Shown in pieces: positions 23,857-31,973 of a stretch of 64,000 nucleotides of DNA. The position numbers were made by a program, and so were the translations under genes. Each line of letters starts with the position of its first letter. The stretch's first letter is position 1. Under the pieces are notes generated by a model. It saw only the letters and a program-made list of their open reading frames with translations. It was not told the origin of the DNA and ran no database searches. Origin of the DNA: Cetobacterium_A somerae (GTDB lineage Bacteria > Fusobacteriota > Fusobacteriia > Fusobacteriales > Fusobacteriaceae). The DNA is taken from assembly GCF_044784365.2 (NCBI RefSeq), contig NZ_CP173062.2. One strand, written 5' to 3'.

Positions 23857-24768
23857 ATGAGAAAGGTTTCAAAGTTACTATTATTATCATCACTATTTTT
23901 AGGGTTAGCTACAGGTGCTTTTGCACAAAAGAAGTTTGTTTTAATAACTATGGATTCAATGGATGAGCATTGGTTATCAGTAAAAAAAGGGGCAGAAACT
24001 AAAGCTAAAGAGTTAGGGGATGTGGATATTATATTTAGAGCTCCAGCGGGAAAAGTTGATCCAAATGAGCAAACAAGAATGGTTGAAGATGCTATAAATC
24101 AGAAAGTAGATGCAATTCTTTTAGCACCATCTGATAAATCTGCATTGGGACCTGTTGTAGAAAGAGCTATTGATGAGAAAATACCAGTTGTTATAATAGA
24201 TTCTCCAGTTGATGCAGAAGGGTATGTAACATTCCTATCTACAGATAACTATGCAGCAGGAGCTTTAGCAGCTGATACTTTAGCAAAATTAGTTAATGAA
24301 AAAGGAAAAGTTGGAATTATCAATGCTCAGCCAGGAGCAGGAACAGCTATAGCTAGATCTTCTGGATTTGAAGATAGATTGAAAGAGAAATATCCAAATA
24401 TGAAAGTAGCAGGAATTCAATATTCAAATGGAGATAAAGCTGTAGCATTAAATCAAGCTACTGATATGATGACAGCAAATCCAGATTTAGTAGCATTTTA
24501 TGGTTCTAACGAAGGATCAACAGTAGGAATTTCGAGAGCTTTAGAGGAAAGTGGAAATATTGGAAAAATTAAGTTAGTAGGATTTGATTTCTCTAAAGAT
24601 ACTATAACTGGATTAAAGAATGGTTCTATTCAGGCTTCTATGGTTCAAAATCCTGAGAAAATGGGATATGATGGAGTAGCGGCAGCTTATGATAATATAA
24701 ATGGTAAAGAGGTTCCAAAGCATGTGGATACTGGAGTTAAAGTTGTAACAGTAGGAGATTTAAAATAG
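23857..24768 (+). CDS. Sugar ABC transporter substrate-binding protein (RbsB type)
   Basis: This 303-residue protein has a signal peptide (residues 1-23, ending AFA) and a periplasmic-binding fold of the LacI/RbsB type. It opens KKFVLITMDSMDEHWLSVKKG and includes AILLAPSDKSALGPVVERA, VVIIDSPVDAEGYVTFLSTD and LVGFDFSKDTI. Such proteins bind ribose, allose, galactose and related sugars. The residues that fix the sugar cannot be assigned by eye. The stop codon directly abuts the ATG of the kinase gene. Confidence 0.9.
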   Translation: MRKVSKLLLLSSLFLGLATGAFAQKKFVLITMDSMDEHWLSVKKGAETKAKELGDVDIIFRAPAGKVDPNEQTRMVEDAINQKVDAILLAPSDKSALGPVVERAIDEKIPVVIIDSPVDAEGYVTFLSTDNYAAGALAADTLAKLVNEKGKVGIINAQPGAGTAIARSSGFEDRLKEKYPNMKVAGIQYSNGDKAVALNQATDMMTANPDLVAFYGSNEGSTVGISRALEESGNIGKIKLVGFDFSKDTITGLKNGSIQASMVQNPEKMGYDGVAAAYDNINGKEVPKHVDTGVKVVTVGDLK

Positions 24769-25731
24769 ATGAATTACTATGTGGGAATAGATATAGGAGG
24801 CACTAAAATAGCAACAGTTGTTGCTGATAAAAATTTTAATATACTTAATAAAAAAAGGTTTTTAACTGCAGAAACTAAATTACCTTTAAAAAGTATAGAA
24901 AGAATAGTGGAGAATATAGATATTCAATTGAAAGAGATGGCTATAACTAAAGAGGATATTTTAGGAATAGGTATAAGTTGTGGAGGTCCACTAAATAGTA
25001 GGGAGGGAGTGATACTTTCTCCCCCTAATCTTCCAGGATGGGACAATGTTAATATAATAGAGATTTTAAAAAGCAGCTTTAATACAAAAGTATATTTACA
25101 AAATGACGCAAATGCCTGTGCTTTAGCTGAATGGAAACTAGGAGCAGGTAAAGGTTTTGAAAATTTAGTTTTTTTAACTTTTGGAACTGGAATGGGAGCA
25201 GGACTGATACTAGATAATAAATTGTATTGTGGAAAACAAGATTGTGCAGGAGAGGTTGGGCACATTAGATTAAATACTACAGGACCAGTTGGATTTGGTA
25301 AAGCTGGGTCTTTTGAAGGATATTGTAGTGGTGGCGGAATAGTAAAACTTGGAGAAATATTTTTAAAAGAAGAGTTAGGTAAAGGATATTCTGGCCCATT
25401 AAAAGAAAAGTATGAAAGAGGTTCTATAGAAGCTAAAGATATATTAACATTGGCCTTTGAAGGAGAGATATTATCTAAAAAAATAATAGATGAGAGTGCA
25501 AGGCGATTAGGTCAAGGTCTTTCAATATTAATAGATATATTAAATCCTGAAGCAATCGTAATTGGAAGTATCTATAGTAGATGTGAAAATCTGTTTAAAC
25601 CTATTGTCGATTTAATTTTAGAAAAAGAGTGTATAAAACAATCGTTAAATGGTTGTAAAATTGTACCAGCAGAGTTAAGTGAAAATGTTGGAGATTTAGC
25701 AGCTATAATAGTAGCTAGTGGAGAGTATTGA
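24769..25731 (+). CDS. ROK family sugar kinase
   Basis: This 320-residue cytoplasmic kinase has the ATP-binding block YVGIDIGGTKIATVV, the sugar-binding/catalytic segment LQNDANACALAEW with its Asp, and FGTGMGAGLI. The zinc-binding CxCGxxGC element of many ROK proteins is absent: after EVGHIRL the sequence has GFGKAGSFEGYCSGGG instead. It directly follows the binding-protein gene with no gap, so it most likely phosphorylates the imported sugar. The operon resembles the E. coli allose operon in containing an RbsABC-type importer and a ROK kinase, but glucose-like substrates are equally possible. Confidence 0.87.
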   Translation: MNYYVGIDIGGTKIATVVADKNFNILNKKRFLTAETKLPLKSIERIVENIDIQLKEMAITKEDILGIGISCGGPLNSREGVILSPPNLPGWDNVNIIEILKSSFNTKVYLQNDANACALAEWKLGAGKGFENLVFLTFGTGMGAGLILDNKLYCGKQDCAGEVGHIRLNTTGPVGFGKAGSFEGYCSGGGIVKLGEIFLKEELGKGYSGPLKEKYERGSIEAKDILTLAFEGEILSKKIIDESARRLGQGLSILIDILNPEAIVIGSIYSRCENLFKPIVDLILEKECIKQSLNGCKIVPAELSENVGDLAAIIVASGEY

Positions 25732-25737
25732 AAATAT

Positions 25738-25770
25738 AAAAAATTGCAGATTTTATGCTGCAATTTTTTT
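25738..25770 (+). terminator. Intrinsic terminator after ROK kinase gene
   Basis: AAATTGCAG (25741-25749) pairs with CTGCAATTT (25758-25766), followed by a T run. Confidence 0.85.
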
Positions 25771-25855
25771 AATTTCTTAACAAAAACTTGCTACTAATAA
25801 AAAAAAGAATTACAATAGTGTTAATCTGTATAATACAAAATCAGGAGGAGATTAA

Positions 25856-27607
25856 ATGAGATTAAAAAATGTGGTGCTAATAGGAACTTTAACAACATCG
25901 TTTTTATTGGCTAAAGAGGTGGATATAAAAATAATATCTAGCTCAGATGTACATGGAAGAATTATTCCTTGGGAATATTCAGGAGATTCATATGTTTCTG
26001 GAAGTTTTAGCCAAATAGATACATATGTGTCAAAAGAAAAAGAAAAGAGTAACAATGTTATTTTAGTTGATGTTGGTGATGCAATTCAAGATAACTCTGT
26101 TGAAAAGTTCTCAAAAGTTTTTCCAAATCCAGTAGCAAAAGTTATGAATGTAATGGAGTATGATGTATTTGTTCCGGGAAATCATGAGTTTAACTTTGGA
26201 TTAGATGTTTTATCAAAGTACACACAAGATTTTAAAGGCAAATCTTTGGCTTCAAATCTTTTTTATAAAAAAGATGGGAAAGAGTTTTTAGAAGGATCTA
26301 CAATAATGGAAAAAGATGGAATTAAAGTTGGATTTATTGGTGTAACAACTCCTCTTATTACAAAGTTTGAAGCAGATACAGGAAATGTAAAAGATTTAGA
26401 AGTGATGGATTCAATTCCAGCTATAAAAGCACAGGTTGAAAAACTAAAAGGAAAAGTTGATGCTATAGTTTTAGTTGCTCATATGGGATATGATAATGAG
26501 AATGGTGTTCCTGGAAGTGGAGTAAAAGATATAGCAAATGCAATTCCAGAAATAGATGTTATCTTATCAGGGCATGCACATAAAGAGGTTTCAAGTATAG
26601 TTGAAAATGGTGTGGTAATAACAGCACCTTATAAATATGGACAAGATTTATCAATAGTTGATTTAAAATTTGATACTAATAAAAAATCAAAACTTGTATC
26701 AAAAGAGGCTAAAACTGTTTCTTTAAAAGGTGTTGAAAATAGTGAAAGAGTAGATAAAATATATGCTCCTTATCATGAAAAGTTAAGAGAGGAAGCTAAC
26801 ATAGTTATAGGAAAAGCAAGTAATCCTCTTGTACCAAAGGATAAGGTTAAAGGAATTCCAAGCATCTATGTAGAGGATACAGGACTTGCCACTTTTTTAC
26901 ATAATGTTATGTTAAATTATAGTGATGCACAAGTTGTTGCACTTTCTTTAGATAGAGATGACTCTAAATGGGATGCAGGGGAGGTAAAGAAAAAAGATAT
27001 TGCTTATAACTATCGTTATACAGGTGGAGAGATTACTGTATATGAATTTACAGGGAAAGACCTAAAAAATTATATGGAGTGGTCAGCTGAATATTTTAAT
27101 ACTTTAAAACCTGGAGATTTAACAATAAGTTTTGATTTAGATAAAAGAGCTTTTAAATATAGCTTATATGATCAATTTGGTGGAGCACAATATAAGATTG
27201 ATTTAAGAGAGGAAAAAGGAAATAGAATAAAAGATTTAAAACTTATGGATGGAACTCCAATAACAGATGATATGAAAGTTAAAGTTGGAATGAATTCATA
27301 TAGATTTGATATGTTAGCTAAAAAAGGTGGAATATTTGAAAATAGAAATATACCTATTTTATGGGATTCTAAAACTGCTTATGGGAAAACAGAGGGGACT
27401 ATTCAACAACTATCTATGAAATATGTCCAAGAGAAAAAGGTAATTGATGGATTGCCAGATAATAACTGGGAAATAATAGGACTACCAGGAGATAAAAATC
27501 AAGCTATTGCAGTTGAACTTATAAATGAAGGAAAAATAACTCTACCAAAAGAGGGAAGAGCTACAAATATAAGATCAATAACTGTTGAGGATATAAAAAA
27601 TAAATAA
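25856..27607 (+). CDS. Secreted 5'-nucleotidase/2',3'-cyclic phosphodiesterase family enzyme
   Basis: This 583-residue enzyme has a short signal peptide (residues 1-18) and a metallophosphoesterase domain: SSSDVHGRIIPWEY, DVGDAIQD, FVPGNHEFNFG and SGHAHKE, supplying the two-metal site. A 5'-nucleotidase C-terminal substrate domain follows from about residue 320. The PNPVAKVMN block before the GNHE motif is typical of the CpdB-like branch. It should release nucleosides from nucleotides or cyclic nucleotides in the periplasm. A TATAAT lies at 25829, and a terminator at 27615 makes it a single-gene unit. A second enzyme of the superfamily lies at 28495. Confidence 0.9.
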   Translation: MRLKNVVLIGTLTTSFLLAKEVDIKIISSSDVHGRIIPWEYSGDSYVSGSFSQIDTYVSKEKEKSNNVILVDVGDAIQDNSVEKFSKVFPNPVAKVMNVMEYDVFVPGNHEFNFGLDVLSKYTQDFKGKSLASNLFYKKDGKEFLEGSTIMEKDGIKVGFIGVTTPLITKFEADTGNVKDLEVMDSIPAIKAQVEKLKGKVDAIVLVAHMGYDNENGVPGSGVKDIANAIPEIDVILSGHAHKEVSSIVENGVVITAPYKYGQDLSIVDLKFDTNKKSKLVSKEAKTVSLKGVENSERVDKIYAPYHEKLREEANIVIGKASNPLVPKDKVKGIPSIYVEDTGLATFLHNVMLNYSDAQVVALSLDRDDSKWDAGEVKKKDIAYNYRYTGGEITVYEFTGKDLKNYMEWSAEYFNTLKPGDLTISFDLDKRAFKYSLYDQFGGAQYKIDLREEKGNRIKDLKLMDGTPITDDMKVKVGMNSYRFDMLAKKGGIFENRNIPILWDSKTAYGKTEGTIQQLSMKYVQEKKVIDGLPDNNWEIIGLPGDKNQAIAVELINEGKITLPKEGRATNIRSITVEDIKNK

Positions 27608-27614
27608 AAAATAT

Positions 27615-27646
27615 TAAAGCTGTGGAGAAATCTACAGCTTTTTTGC
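27615..27646 (+). terminator. Intrinsic terminator, first copy of a duplicated unit
   Basis: AAAGCTGTGGA, loop GAAA, TCTACAGCTTTTTT. The same hairpin recurs at 28397-28426 with one T fewer in its tail. Confidence 0.87.
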
Positions 27647-27671
27647 TTAAGCAAGATAGATATGATACAAT
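27643..27671 (+). promoter_or_regulatory. Promoter of the HEPN/MNT pair
   Basis: TTGCTT (27643-27648) and TACAAT (27666-27671) have a 17-base spacer and overlap the terminator tail. The same layout is repeated at 28424. Confidence 0.6.
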
Positions 27672-27703
27672 ATATAAAAAAGTTAGAATAGGGTGATGTT
27701 TTT

Positions 27704-28105
27704 ATGGGAAAGAGATGGAGTGAAAAAATTAAAGATTTAGAAAACGCTGTTTCAAGATTAGATGAAGCCATAAAAGATAGTAAAAAAATAGAGTTATCAA
27801 CACTAAAGGATGGAGTAATTCAAAGATTTGAATTCACGTTAGAGTTATCTTGGAAAATACTAAAAACATATCTAGTGAATGAAGGAATAGATTGTGTGAA
27901 TACACCAAAAAGTGTTATGAGAGAAGCATATAAAGCTGGAATTATAAAAAATGGTGAGATTTGGATAGAGATGATAGATGATAGAAATTTAACATCACAT
28001 ATTTATAGTCAATCAATGGCAGATGATATATATTTAAGAATAACAAAAAAATATTTTAAAGAATTAGATTTGTTATTTCACTTTTTAAAGGAGATGAACT
28101 TTTAA
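27704..28105 (+). CDS. HEPN-like toxin, nucleotidyltransferase substrate-binding (HI0074/HepT type)
   Basis: This 133-residue all-helical protein matches the family paired with minimal nucleotidyltransferases. Near residue 100 it contains RNLTSHIY, the R-x4-H-x-Y motif of HepT-like HEPN RNases, in which Arg and His are catalytic and the Tyr can be AMPylated by the partner. It would act as a cytoplasmic RNA-cutting toxin or as a substrate-binding partner. The stop codon abuts the ATG of the nucleotidyltransferase gene. The pair is bracketed by duplicated terminator-promoter units, a sign of recent insertion. Confidence 0.87.
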   Translation: MGKRWSEKIKDLENAVSRLDEAIKDSKKIELSTLKDGVIQRFEFTLELSWKILKTYLVNEGIDCVNTPKSVMREAYKAGIIKNGEIWIEMIDDRNLTSHIYSQSMADDIYLRITKKYFKELDLLFHFLKEMNF

Positions 28106-28399
28106 ATGAAGTTTGGTTTGAAGGAAAGAGAGTTAGATGAGATAAAAGTTTTGTATTATCTATTTCCTGAGATAGATGAGATTGTTATATTTGGATCTAG
28201 AGCAAGAGGAGATTACAGTAGAGTTTCAGATATAGATATTGCGATAAAAGGTGATGTAGATAAAATTATGTATAAAATAAGAGATTATTTTGAGGAAAGT
28301 AGCATAATATATACTGTGGATGTTGTAAATTATATATCTATAAGCAATCAAGATTTTAAAGAGAATATAGATAGTGAAGGTGTAATTATTAATGGTTAA
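28106..28399 (+). CDS. Minimal nucleotidyltransferase (MNT) antitoxin
   Basis: This 97-residue protein has the pol-beta nucleotidyltransferase signature G-S-x10-D-x-D in FGSRARGDYSRVSDIDIAI, so the catalytic acidic pair is intact. A third Asp is probably the one in TVDVVNY. In type VII toxin-antitoxin systems such proteins silence HepT by adding AMP to its motif tyrosine. It starts immediately after the HEPN gene. The stop codon is within the following terminator stem. Confidence 0.88.
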   Translation: MKFGLKERELDEIKVLYYLFPEIDEIVIFGSRARGDYSRVSDIDIAIKGDVDKIMYKIRDYFEESSIIYTVDVVNYISISNQDFKENIDSEGVIING

Positions 28400-28426
28400 A
28401 GCTGTGGAGAAATCTACAGCTTTTTG
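28397..28426 (+). terminator. Intrinsic terminator, second copy of a duplicated unit
   Basis: AAAGCTGTGGA, GAAA, TCTACAGCTTTTT, identical in stem and loop to the copy at 27615-27646. The stem begins inside the stop codon of the MNT gene. Confidence 0.87.
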
Positions 28427-28453
28427 CTTTATAGTTGACATATATGATATAAT
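28424..28453 (+). promoter_or_regulatory. Promoter of the second nucleotidase gene
   Basis: TTGCTT (28424-28429) and TATAAT (28448-28453) have an 18-base spacer, in the same position relative to the terminator as the promoter at 27643. Confidence 0.6.
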
Positions 28454-28494
28454 ACTTCAGATTTAAATTTAATTATTTTATTGGAGGGTATATT

Positions 28495-29976
28495 TTGAAA
28501 AAATTATTACTTAGTTTTTTACTTATTTCGTCATTGGTTGTTGCTCAAGAAAAAGCGACACTACTATATTTTAATGACTCTCATGTGATTTATCCAGTTG
28601 TAGATAAGCATGGAGAGAGAGGAGGAGTTGCTAGAGCTAAAACTTTAGTTGATTCTGTAAAAAAAGAAAATAAAAATACTATAGTGCTTCAAGGTGGAGA
28701 TTTAGGAGGGGGAGTTTTATTTGGAGCTGTTTATCATGGATTTCCAATGATTGAAGCTTTTAATAAAATGCCTATAGATATTTCAAATTTTGGACAACAT
28801 GAGTTTGATTTTGGAGTAACTGAAGCTAGAAACTTAGTTAATAAATCTAAGTTTCAATGGATAAGTACTAACTTAAAAGAAAGCTCAGGAAAGCCTTTTA
28901 ATAATTCTAAAGAGTATATTGTAAAAAAGATAGGAGATTTTAAAGTTGGATTTCTAGGAACTACTGATGGAATGGAAACAACAATTCAAACAACTGAAAT
29001 TTATCAAGAGGATATAATAAAAAGCATTGGAGAAAATTTAGAAAAACTAAAAAAAGAAAAAGTTGATTTCATAGTTCTTTTAACTCAATCAGAACCAGAG
29101 CTTAATATAGAGATTTTAGAAAAATATCCAGAAATAAATGCAGTATTAGCAGAAGAAAAATCTGAAAAATATAATTTTGTGACATATGTAGGAGAAAAGC
29201 CAATTGTCTCTCCACAAGGAAATATGGGATCTATTGTAAAAATTGATATATTTAAAAATAAAGATGGAAAAATAAAACAAAATCTAGAATTTTTGCCAGT
29301 GGATAATTCTGTTCCTTCAGATAAGGAGATGTTAAAATTGGAAGAGTTTTATAAAGAAAAATTAGATAGAGATTTAGGAACTGTTATTGCAAAAAACAAT
29401 GTAAAACTAGATTCAGGATTTGGAGAGAATCATCATGCTAGATATGAGGAAAGTAATGTAGGAAATCTAATAGCAGATGCTTATAAAAATCACTTTAATA
29501 CAGAGATTGCATTTATGAATGGTGGAGGAATTAGAGCAAATATAGAATCTGGAGATTTTAGATTAAGAGATGCAATATCAATTCTTCCATTTTCAAATAA
29601 AGTTGGTGCTTTTAAATATAGTGGAAAAACTATAGTAGAAGCATTGGAACATGGAGTTAGTAGTGTGGATAAGAAAGCTGGAAGATTTTTGCAGGTTTCA
29701 GGAATGGAATATAGTTATAACCCCAAAAATGAAGTGGGATCAAGAGTAAGCAATGTTACTATAAATGGTAAACCTATTCAATTAGAAACTATTTATACAG
29801 TTGCTCTTCCTTTATACATAAAAAATGGAGGAGACGGGTTTCAAATGTTAAAAAATACTATGGGAGTAGTAGAGATAGATTCAGAAAAAAATATTGATTC
29901 AGATATCTTTATTGATTATGTGAAAAAAATAAAGGTGTTAAACCCTAAATTAGAGGGAAGAATAGTTGTAAAATAA
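28495..29976 (+). CDS. Secreted UshA-like 5'-nucleotidase family protein
   Basis: This 493-residue protein starts with TTG after TTGGAGGG. A signal peptide (residues 1-17, ending VVA) precedes the metallophosphoesterase domain with LYFNDSHVIYP, GGDLGGG, FGQHEFDFG and the C-terminal nucleotidase domain with FMNGGGIRA and NGGDGFQMLKN. The motif normally GNHExD reads GQHEFD here, a change of the catalytic-site Asn to Gln that may affect activity. The usual GHxH motif near the end of the catalytic domain also seems degenerate (AEEKSEKYN region). It may therefore have low or altered activity compared with the enzyme at 25856. Confidence 0.85.
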   Translation: MKKLLLSFLLISSLVVAQEKATLLYFNDSHVIYPVVDKHGERGGVARAKTLVDSVKKENKNTIVLQGGDLGGGVLFGAVYHGFPMIEAFNKMPIDISNFGQHEFDFGVTEARNLVNKSKFQWISTNLKESSGKPFNNSKEYIVKKIGDFKVGFLGTTDGMETTIQTTEIYQEDIIKSIGENLEKLKKEKVDFIVLLTQSEPELNIEILEKYPEINAVLAEEKSEKYNFVTYVGEKPIVSPQGNMGSIVKIDIFKNKDGKIKQNLEFLPVDNSVPSDKEMLKLEEFYKEKLDRDLGTVIAKNNVKLDSGFGENHHARYEESNVGNLIADAYKNHFNTEIAFMNGGGIRANIESGDFRLRDAISILPFSNKVGAFKYSGKTIVEALEHGVSSVDKKAGRFLQVSGMEYSYNPKNEVGSRVSNVTINGKPIQLETIYTVALPLYIKNGGDGFQMLKNTMGVVEIDSEKNIDSDIFIDYVKKIKVLNPKLEGRIVVK

Positions 29977-29979
29977 AGG

Positions 29980-30010
29980 AATTGCAGAGTAAAATCTGCA
30001 ATTTTTTTTA
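29980..30010 (+). terminator. Intrinsic terminator after nucleotidase gene
   Basis: AATTGCAGA (29980-29988) pairs with TCTGCAATT (29995-30003), followed by a T run. Confidence 0.85.
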
Positions 30011-30291
30011 ATCAAAATTAAGAGGAAAGAGGTAAAAACTAGACTAAAGTATTTAAAATATGGAGTTTATATAAAAAAAGACTTAAAAATAGGTATGAAA
30101 ATGTAGAGTTACTATTTTGAAAACAAAAGTACAGAAAAATGACGCTATTAAATGAGATTTAAGGCGTTCGTTTGAAATTGACCTAGTTAGAGTTAAGAAG
30201 ACAAAAAAATGATATATAAAGCTATATAAATGATATAGAAAGGGTATATATAAAATGTAATACAAATCAAGGAAAAACAGTAATTTTTTAT
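30011..30291. other. Intergenic A-rich stretch without a recognised gene
   Basis: Between the nucleotidase terminator and the TSCPD promoter there is an A-rich sequence with no convincing coding frame. A 71-codon frame on the minus strand has no ribosome binding site and consists mostly of Phe, Tyr and Leu codons expected from A/T-rich DNA. Several copies of short ATATA/GCTATATA strings occur near 30210-30260. I see nothing else. Confidence 0.55.
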
Positions 30292-30320
30292 TTGACATAT
30301 TGAAAATAATGAGCTATATA
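30292..30320 (+). promoter_or_regulatory. Promoter of the TSCPD gene with palindrome over the -10
   Basis: TTGACA (30292-30297) and TATATA (30315-30320) have a 17-base spacer. The -10 is embedded in the perfect palindrome AGCTATATAGCT (30312-30323), a possible operator. Confidence 0.68.
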
Positions 30321-30358
30321 GCTATATTAACAATATAAAAATACAAGGGGGAAAAATT

Positions 30359-30808
30359 ATGAAAAGAAATTTATTTTTATTAGCTGGAGCTTTAATGATG
30401 GGTACTTTTGCTAATGCAGAAGTAAAAAAAGATGTTAAGTTTACAGAGGTACCTTATGGAGCCTGCTCTAAAGAGATGACTGTAGAGGTAAAAGATGGGA
30501 AAATAGCATCATTTTCAGCAGTGAAAGGATGTCCAGGAAACTTAAATGCAATATCTAAATTGCTACCTGGAATGGAAGTAGATAAAGTTATCGCTCTTTT
30601 AGATGATAATCCATGTTCAGGAGCTCCAATAAAAGGGTTATCTTCGTGTATGGATAATTTAGTTGAAATGCTAAAATATCATGTTAATGGAGAGGGAGAG
30701 GGACATGTGGCAGAGTTAAGAAAAAAACAAAAAGCTCAGAAAATCGCATTCTCTTACAATGGGCATGTTTGCTCAGGTTGTGGGCTATGTGATGCTCAGT
30801 TCTCATAA
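30359..30808 (+). CDS. Exported TSCPD-domain protein with cysteine-rich tail
   Basis: This 149-residue protein combines a signal peptide (residues 1-20, ending ANA) with a TSCPD domain. The domain shows PYGACSKEMTVEV, VKGCPGNLNAISKLLPG, CSGAPIKG and SSCMDNLVEML, typical of the TIGR03905-like family found in cytoplasmic proteins and at the end of some ribonucleotide reductases. The C-terminal tail adds HVCSGCGLCDAQFS with a C-x2-C-x2-C arrangement suited to metal or cluster binding. Export of this domain is unusual. The gene is alone, between its own promoter and terminator. Function is unknown; a periplasmic metal or redox role is a guess. Confidence 0.8.
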   Translation: MKRNLFLLAGALMMGTFANAEVKKDVKFTEVPYGACSKEMTVEVKDGKIASFSAVKGCPGNLNAISKLLPGMEVDKVIALLDDNPCSGAPIKGLSSCMDNLVEMLKYHVNGEGEGHVAELRKKQKAQKIAFSYNGHVCSGCGLCDAQFS

Positions 30809-30821
30809 GAATTAAAAAAAT

Positions 30822-30863
30822 TAAAAAGGTGCAAGTTCATTTAGTTTTGAACTGCACCTTTTA
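30822..30863 (+). terminator. Bidirectional terminator between TSCPD gene and ABC operon
   Basis: AAAAGGTGCA-A-GTTCA pairs with TGAACTGCACCTTTT with one bulge. T-rich tails occur on both strands, so it can serve both convergent units. Confidence 0.8.
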
Positions 30864-30886
30864 CTTTTTATGAGAGGAAAATATGA

Positions 30887-31960
30887 CTACTCTTTAATTA
30901 TATGAAGAGAATTAATATCCAATCCAAACTCTATTTTTTCTCCAACTTTATATATTTTTTTATTCATGGGATTATTTAAAGAAACTTCAATTTTAAAGTT
31001 AGAATCAATGAGAATCTCATACTCATGATGTCCTCCCATAAACATACTTCTTGTAACTAGTCCATTCATTTCAGAAGCACCAATTAAAATAGTTTCAGGT
31101 CTTGCTAGAACTTTTACCGTAGAGTTTATCTCTAATTTTTCATTGTGCTCTACCTTGTACTCTTTTTCATAAATTTTAACAATTGTAAAAGTTTCAGAAG
31201 ATTCTAAAACAATAGCTGGAAAAATATTTGCTTTTCCAATGAAGTTGGCAACAAATTCGTTGATAGGTCTTTGATAAACCTCTATTGGAGATCCAACTTG
31301 TTGAATTTTACCATCTTTCATTATAACAATTTTATCTGAAAGTCCCATTGCCTCAGATTGATCATGAGTTACATATATTGATGTTATGCCAACTTCTTGT
31401 TGGATTTTCCTAATCTCGTCTCTCATATGTATACGAAGTTTAGCATCTAAGTTAGAAAGAGGTTCATCAAATAGTAAAACTCCAGGTTCCATTACTAAAG
31501 CTCTAGCTAAAGAAACTCTTTGTTGTTGACCTCCAGACATTTGGGATGGAACTCTGTTGGCAAAATCCTCCATTTTCATAAGAGAAAGTATTTTATTTAC
31601 TCGTTCATTAATCTCTATTTTAGATAATTTTTGTAACTTTAATCCATAAGCGATATTATCAAAAACATTCATGTGAGGGAACAGTGCATAGTTCTGAAAA
31701 ACCATTGTAGTATCTCTTTTATCAGGAGTTATTCGCTCAACATTTTCATCTCCAATGTAGATATGACCATCTGTTGGAATTTCAAAACCAGCAAGCATTC
31801 TTAAAGTAGTTGTTTTACCGCAACCAGATGGCCCAAGTAAACAAACAAACTCCCCAGGATTAATATCTAAATTAAAATTATCTACAGCTTTAACTTGTCG
31901 ATCATCATCTGTTAAAAAAATTTTATTTAAATTTTCAAATTTAACTCTTTTAGCACCCAT
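30887..31960 (-). CDS. ABC transporter ATPase (FbpC/PotA type)
   Basis: This 357-residue ATPase has Walker A GPSGCGKTTTLR, signature MSGGQQQR, Walker B VLLFDEPLSNLDAKLR, a switch His in YVTHDQSEAMG, and a C-terminal TOBE-like domain from about residue 240. It drives the importer whose permease and binding protein are encoded upstream in the same operon (gaps of 13 and 15 bases). The family serves ferric iron, polyamine, sugar-phosphate and phosphonate importers, so the ATPase alone does not fix the substrate. Confidence 0.92.
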   Translation of the reverse strand: MGAKRVKFENLNKIFLTDDDRQVKAVDNFNLDINPGEFVCLLGPSGCGKTTTLRMLAGFEIPTDGHIYIGDENVERITPDKRDTTMVFQNYALFPHMNVFDNIAYGLKLQKLSKIEINERVNKILSLMKMEDFANRVPSQMSGGQQQRVSLARALVMEPGVLLFDEPLSNLDAKLRIHMRDEIRKIQQEVGITSIYVTHDQSEAMGLSDKIVIMKDGKIQQVGSPIEVYQRPINEFVANFIGKANIFPAIVLESSETFTIVKIYEKEYKVEHNEKLEINSTVKVLARPETILIGASEMNGLVTRSMFMGGHHEYEILIDSNFKIEVSLNNPMNKKIYKVGEKIEFGLDINSLHIIKE

Positions 31961-31973
31961 ATTCTATCTCCTA

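Noticed and set aside
23063..23893. Two minus-strand frames opposite the sugar permease
   Set aside because: They mirror the conserved permease gene and show no start signals or recognisable domains.
30083..30298. 71-codon minus-strand open frame in the intergenic region
   Set aside because: It lacks a ribosome binding site, its product is mostly Phe, Tyr, Leu and Ile, and it overlaps a strong plus-strand promoter.
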